The notes below the pieces were generated by a model. That model was not told where the DNA came from, ran no database searches, and saw only the letters and a program-made list of their open reading frames with translations. A stretch of DNA of 64,000 nucleotides, taken from positions 9,617 to 73,616 of the forward strand of contig CAKTZA010000010.1 in the NCBI GenBank assembly GCA_934635045.1, in the 5' to 3' direction. Shown here in pieces: positions 57,868 through 64,000 of the stretch (positions are counted from its first letter, which is position 1; the number at the start of each line of letters is the position of its first letter). Origin of the DNA: an uncultured Kiritimatiellota bacterium (GTDB lineage: Bacteria; Verrucomicrobiota; Kiritimatiellia; RFP12; UBA1067). The translations under genes and the position numbers were made by a program.

Positions 57868-57987
57868 ATGTGGAAATGGAATCACTCGTTTTGGCGTTGG
57901 TGGCGTGGACGTGCGAATGGGGAAAAACGATATTGTGACTATGAAATTCGTGACGGATTTCGTAATGCTATCCCAGAGTTCTTATAA
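57868..57987 (+). CDS. Possible 39-aa tryptophan-rich small protein
   Basis: AAAGGATA lies just before ATG 57868. The frame runs MWKWNHSFWRWWRGRANGEK to AIPEFL and TAA, which directly precedes the next ATG (TAAATG). Five tryptophans in the first 13 residues and a basic middle suggest a membrane-interacting or toxic peptide. No family known. The ribosome site and stop-start junction argue for a real gene. Confidence 0.45.
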   Translation: MWKWNHSFWRWWRGRANGEKRYCDYEIRDGFRNAIPEFL

Positions 57988-58002
57988 ATGAAGGAGATAC
58001 AA

Positions 58003-58389
58003 ATGAGAAAGAAAAAGCAGACAAGCAAGAAGAAAAACGAGGCGGTTGAGAAAACGCCACATGATCCACGCCAATGCACGGTTGTGGACATCTTGCGAGA
58101 TAAAGCGCATCATGGGGACGTTCGAGCGATGACGACCCTTGGGTTGTACTATGCCTACGGCATTGGGTGTAGAAAACAGCCACACCACGCCGCGCGTATG
58201 TTTGAGAATGCGTATTCGCATACAAAAACCGATTCGGCGTCAACCTATCGCTCACGGGCTGACATTTGTTCGATGGCGGAAAATCTTATTGAATTTGGGG
58301 TCTTGAGAAATGTAAGTCATTATTTCGCGAGCGCAATATGGGACAGAAAGCCGGCAGACGATCTCCTCAGTGGTGCCTTGAATCTTTAA
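58003..58389 (+). CDS. Sel1-repeat protein, short (N-terminal-type), 128 aa
   Basis: ATG 58003 is chosen: AAGGAG lies 6 bases upstream (an ATG at 57988 precedes the ribosome site). A basic N terminus (RKKKQTSKKKNE) is followed by CTVVDILRDKAHHGDVRAMTTLGLYYAYGIGCRKQPHHAARMFENAYS, one full Sel1-like helical repeat. It aligns with the first half of the 62814 protein. No C-terminal HTH-like tail is present; the next gene supplies one. Confidence 0.75.
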   Translation: MRKKKQTSKKKNEAVEKTPHDPRQCTVVDILRDKAHHGDVRAMTTLGLYYAYGIGCRKQPHHAARMFENAYSHTKTDSASTYRSRADICSMAENLIEFGVLRNVSHYFASAIWDRKPADDLLSGALNL

Positions 58390-58426
58390 AATGTTACTGT
58401 CACTATTCTATAAAGGAAAAGACAAG

Positions 58427-59350
58427 ATGAATGTTGATTATCGCAGTCGTTTTAGGCAGCTCTTGCTGATGGCAGAAGGGCGTTATGAAGAGTCATTTGA
58501 ACTCAATGCAGAAATCTTTGTCGATATTCGTCGGGCGATAGGAGAACCAGTCTGTCTAATGGACTGGTACGGACAACCCAGTGAAGATATCCTGCGTGAG
58601 CAAGATGAGTTGTATTCTGTAGAATGGCTTCAAAAAGCTGCTGGAATGGGATATTTTCAGACTAATTGCATTTTAGGGGTTTATCACTTGGTTGGCAAGG
58701 GGGTTGAAAAAGATTGCTGCAGGGCCGTATCGCTGTTAGAGGCTTCTGCAAAAAGTGCTGAAAAAAGTGCCGATTTTATGACACGGCCAATGCTGTCGGA
58801 TGGTTTTGCTTTGGCCTGTGTCTCATATGCAACACCTGATTATGCGTTGGGGTGTATTTTCTCTTCTGATGAATTTGTTGTGGCTGATTACACGAAAGCA
58901 TTAAGGCATTATGAACGAGCCGCAAAGATGGGTGATTATTATGCTTTGCTTGGAGCATTGAGGATTTTGGAAGGTGCGGACGGCGTTCTCCCAATTGACA
59001 TCGAGGCGGCGGAAGGCCTTTGCGCCGATGTGCTTGCGGACAATGTCGCAGCAGCTTCCACCGAAAGTTTCGCGCACCCTCCACATGGGCCTAATAAGAG
59101 AAGATTCCTTCTTAAAAAACTCGAAGACTATGCCAAGATTGCACGATACAAGCTACAGGGCGAGGTTTTGCCGTTAGCAAGATGGTCTCAAAAGACGGGG
59201 ATTCCTCAACAGGTACTGGAAGAGCGAATTTCAAGAGGGTTGTCTGATGCCGAGGTTTTGCGGCCTCTTGACGAAACGGAAATGAGCGAATGCGATAAAA
59301 ATGAAACACCGTCGGTAGAGTCTGTAGCAGATCCAGCCCACTCCTTATAA
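58427..59350 (+). CDS. Sel1-repeat protein with HTH-like C terminus, 307 aa
   Basis: ATG 58427 has AAAGGA upstream; an ATG at 58391 exists. Sel1-like repeats at ~80-115 (AAGMGYFQTNCILGVYHLVGKGVEKDCCRAVSLLEASAK) and ~170-210. The C-terminal ~45 residues, LPLARWSQKTGIPQQVLEERISRGLSDAEVLRPL, look like the small HTH module that follows HNH, AP2 or GIY nucleases of phages (W..rtGi....l..Ri..G.s...vL). It likely binds DNA or a partner. Paralogue of 62814. Confidence 0.75.
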   Translation: MNVDYRSRFRQLLLMAEGRYEESFELNAEIFVDIRRAIGEPVCLMDWYGQPSEDILREQDELYSVEWLQKAAGMGYFQTNCILGVYHLVGKGVEKDCCRAVSLLEASAKSAEKSADFMTRPMLSDGFALACVSYATPDYALGCIFSSDEFVVADYTKALRHYERAAKMGDYYALLGALRILEGADGVLPIDIEAAEGLCADVLADNVAAASTESFAHPPHGPNKRRFLLKKLEDYAKIARYKLQGEVLPLARWSQKTGIPQQVLEERISRGLSDAEVLRPLDETEMSECDKNETPSVESVADPAHSL

Positions 59351-59421
59351 GCTGAGGGTACGGGCGAGCGAAGACGAGAACTGGAGAAAATTTGGCCCCA
59401 AGCAAATCAAAAAAGGTAGCT

Positions 59422-60000
59422 ATGAAAACCAACAGAGACATGTATGTTGTACGTGGTCTTATTGATGATGTATATACCAATGTCAGGAGGATTAAGTCAG
59501 ACGGAAGGAAGTTTGATTGGAACAGGAGGCTGTCGGCTGCAAAGAATTTAGAGAACGCTTTCTTGTGTGAGGATATTGCGTGTGAGGATATTGCGGATTC
59601 TCGATTTCTCGTCTTCTGGGCTGCGAAACGTTATGCATACTGGGTAATCTTGTCGTCGGACGACTCCCCTTGCTTGAAAATGGCGATCAGGGAATATGCT
59701 GGGTTGAGACGGAAGTTCTTGTGGAACATTGGAAGAGTGAAGTTGCGGAGCATTGAAAGGGCATTACGTGACCCTATCGAAGTGACTGTTCCGGAATCTG
59801 CATTGAATTGGTATTCTGCACAGGAACAGCGGAAGGCTGTATTGAAGCAATTGGAATTTACGTGGAAACAGAGGAAGTCGGCATTGAAGCAATTAGAAGT
59901 TACATGGGAAAAGACGCTGCAAGAAATGAAGTTTGAGAAGATGTCGGGAGGAGGAAGTTGTCATGAAGACAAGACAGAAAGGAGAATCAAAAAATTTTAA
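59422..60000 (+). CDS. Unknown protein before the restriction helicase, 192 aa
   Basis: ATG 59422 with AAAGG upstream is taken over an upstream TTG-type start. No family recognised. Visible: a 15-base tandem duplication giving CEDIACEDIA (59566-59595), and a C-terminal helical repeat (QRKAVLKQLEFTWKQRKSALKQLEVTWEKTLQEMKF), coiled-coil-like. AT-rich. It ends 20 bases before the helicase-nuclease gene, so it is probably co-expressed. Confidence 0.6.
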   Translation: MKTNRDMYVVRGLIDDVYTNVRRIKSDGRKFDWNRRLSAAKNLENAFLCEDIACEDIADSRFLVFWAAKRYAYWVILSSDDSPCLKMAIREYAGLRRKFLWNIGRVKLRSIERALRDPIEVTVPESALNWYSAQEQRKAVLKQLEFTWKQRKSALKQLEVTWEKTLQEMKFEKMSGGGSCHEDKTERRIKKF

Positions 60001-60020
60001 GTTCAAAGGAAAACTGAACG

Positions 60021-62609
<2,589 letters not shown>

Positions 62610-62649
62610 TTAGAAGAATTTGCAACCAAAATCAAGAAAGGAAGACAAG

Positions 62650-62817
62650 ATGATGCTGTCACTAATAGGCTTGTTCATATCCCTGTATGCGATGATGGGA
62701 ATTATTGCCGTATCCATGATCGCACTAGTTCTGCTTCCATACTTCATCGAGCAGTGGATTGTGGACTTGAAAAAGTTTGTGAGACGACTCACAAACAGAC
62801 AGAAAGGCAAAAAATGA
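62650..62817 (+). CDS. Small membrane protein (paralogue of 56327), 55 aa
   Basis: AAAGGAAG lies 5 bases before ATG 62650. One long hydrophobic segment (MMLSLIGLFISLYAMMGIIAVSMIALVLL) then PYFIEQWIVDLKKFVRRL and a basic tail. It shares the helix and PYF-EQW-D-K segment with the 56327 protein but lacks the methylase-derived tail, so it shows the ancestral form. It overlaps the next gene (ATGA). Confidence 0.75.
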   Translation: MMLSLIGLFISLYAMMGIIAVSMIALVLLPYFIEQWIVDLKKFVRRLTNRQKGKK

Positions 62818-63638
62818 AAGAAACAGAAATGACTGATAAGATGGCTGTTGCCAAGAGCGAAGGAATTGGAGTCCCTCGCAAATGCATGACAATCGATCTC
62901 TTGCAGGAGAACGTTCGGCAGAATGATGTTAGGTCAATGATTATGCTGAGCCTTTACTATATTTACGGAATCGGGGTTGAGAAATCAAACGAAACAGCCG
63001 CTGAGTTGCTTGAGAAAGCCTATTCCCTTGTACAGGGCGATGATCAAAGGATGCTTGAAGTTGACCTGGTTGCAGATCATATCATTCAAACAGTCTTGGC
63101 GGCAGATAATCTTCCGCTTTTACAAGAATCTGCTTTTAATTCTTATGCAGAGGAGGATGATGTGGACATTGAAGATCTGATAGCCAGAGCGGATGAGTTG
63201 CCGGATGATAAAGATTTGGAGTATTTCTGGGGGCTGTGTTGCAGGGTACGTGGTCGTGAAGTCGATGAACTCATAGCCGAGAATGGCACTGAGATAAAAA
63301 AAGAATGTGAGGCTCTTGCAAAAAGAAGTTTGAAGGAGGGGGCTGGTGTTAGTGTCTGCGAGAAATATTATCAAGACGTTTTATATAACTCTCGCCATGA
63401 TATCATGCAACCACCAACAGGGCTATTCGTGTTGCGGGAATTGAGGCGCTATGCCACGATGGAACGATATGATGTGAAAGGAGAGACATTGACGTTGCCG
63501 GAATGGGCTCAGCGATTGGGGATAGCCGAAGCCGAGCTGAAAGCACTAATTGCCAAGGGTTTGTCGACGGCGGATGTTTTGCGGCCTCTTGGAATAAAAA
63601 AGTGTCAGACGCCTTTGCGAAATATACCGGAGACCTGA
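62814..63638 (+). CDS. Sel1-repeat protein with HTH-like C terminus, 274 aa
   Basis: ATG 62814 overlaps the previous TGA. Residues ~25-75 are a Sel1-like repeat (CMTIDLLQENVRQNDVRSMIMLSLYYIYGIGVEKSNETAAELLEKAYS). The middle is acidic and helical. The C-terminal LPEWAQRLGIAEAELKALIAKGLSTADVLRPL is the same HTH-like module as in the 58427 protein. It joins in one chain what 58003 and 58427 hold in two. Coupled to a membrane protein and placed beside a restriction helicase, it may be a sensor or effector. Function unknown. Confidence 0.78.
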   Translation: MKETEMTDKMAVAKSEGIGVPRKCMTIDLLQENVRQNDVRSMIMLSLYYIYGIGVEKSNETAAELLEKAYSLVQGDDQRMLEVDLVADHIIQTVLAADNLPLLQESAFNSYAEEDDVDIEDLIARADELPDDKDLEYFWGLCCRVRGREVDELIAENGTEIKKECEALAKRSLKEGAGVSVCEKYYQDVLYNSRHDIMQPPTGLFVLRELRRYATMERYDVKGETLTLPEWAQRLGIAEAELKALIAKGLSTADVLRPLGIKKCQTPLRNIPET

Positions 63639-64000
63639 TATTCTGTATTTATATAAATGCGGTGGTAGAGGTGAATGGTCTTAGAGCTCTTGATCATAAT
63701 GCCTCGCAGAAAGGGGGCGATAGTGAAAGATAGTGAAGTGGGTTAACAGCCAATTTATCCATCTGCAATGTTCCTTAACTTGTTAAGTGATTTTGCAGTG
63801 CATGTTGTACCATAGGTTACACTGATGTGGCTTGACCGAATGGGATCCGTGGTGATTTTTTCGTCATTCCGCCCATCTTGCAGTCCATTGCTTTTGGAAG
63901 CCCCCCTCGTTCAGACCGCCAACGGGTGCAACGAGATATTTATGCAGAGTCAAAGGGTTTTAGCCGCAGAGAACGCAAAGGACGCAAGGCTCATGCCGCG
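63639..64000. other. Gene-free AT-rich end with an ACGCAAAG-type repeat
   Basis: After the last Sel1 gene, no open frame with a ribosome site is seen up to the window end. At 63963-63989 the sequence CCGCAGAGAACGCAAAGGA, continued by CGCAAGG, is a short-period repeat of the type seen at 7271. Confidence 0.5.

Noticed and set aside
63503..63733. 76-codon plus-strand frame at the end of the last Sel1 gene
   Set aside because: It lies mostly inside the Sel1 gene in another frame, and its extension has no motif or ribosome site.

Overview
The window is a GC-rich, gene-dense bacterial chromosome segment. It encodes a Gram-negative envelope (LpxI and LpxB for lipid A, a Wza-like exporter, an outer-membrane barrel). 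It also has anaerobe traits: a three-subunit sodium-pumping decarboxylase and rubredoxin. Further traits are a GH78 rhamnosidase, a Tat-exported Gfo/Idh/MocA oxidoreductase, an SGNH esterase, very long LamG and calcium-repeat surface proteins, and a MetX-MetW fusion. Together these suggest the PVC superphylum, most likely a Kiritimatiellota-type anaerobe. That placement is inference; no rRNA gene is present. I saw no tRNA, rRNA, CRISPR array or transposase.

Layout. 1-7.1 kb: the 3' end of infB, two small genes, a convergent two-gene hsp20 operon behind a consensus sigma-54 promoter, a divergent hisI, and oadG-oadA-oadB. 7.1-20.4 kb: a structured leader with a C11 tract and a strong promoter, then a five-gene operon of secreted proteins, one of 2757 residues. 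20.7-32.7 kb: housekeeping genes (htpX, ispA, a nucleotidase, rpmE, prfA, lpxI-lpxB, a MATE transporter, an esterase, an acyl-CoA dehydrogenase, metXW). 32.8-40.9 kb: a polysaccharide export and assembly operon (Wza-like, secreted protein, beta-barrel, O-antigen ligase-like, Wzz/BY-kinase, rfbB, rubredoxin). 41-53 kb: an oxidoreductase, the GMP synthase ATP-pyrophosphatase part, rhamnosidase, a sigma-54 activator translationally coupled to hisH-hisF, a large secreted protein, ogt, and a proline-rich exported protein. 53.2-64 kb: an accessory island.

The accessory island looks like a restriction-modification (R-M) locus. It has a methyltransferase-like fragment, an Eco57I-type methylase, and a GIY-YIG (T5orf172)-SF2 helicase protein. 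Interleaved are AT-rich genes: DUF2971, DUF2513, and a repeated module of a small membrane protein plus Sel1-repeat/HTH-like proteins. The methylase is itself a mosaic with an AT-rich specificity half. Its 3' end is duplicated downstream and fused to one membrane protein. This is the best candidate in the window for an undescribed defence arrangement.

Two genome-wide habits stand out. First, short-period, often palindromic low-complexity elements sit in leaders and, unusually, in frame inside hisH, ispA, rfbB and lpxB. Second, most promoters are extended -10 (TGN-TATAAT) without a clear -35, and several lie so close to the ATG that the mRNA must be almost leaderless. Coordinates of starts are my reading of Shine-Dalgarno (SD) and context; nothing was searched against a database.
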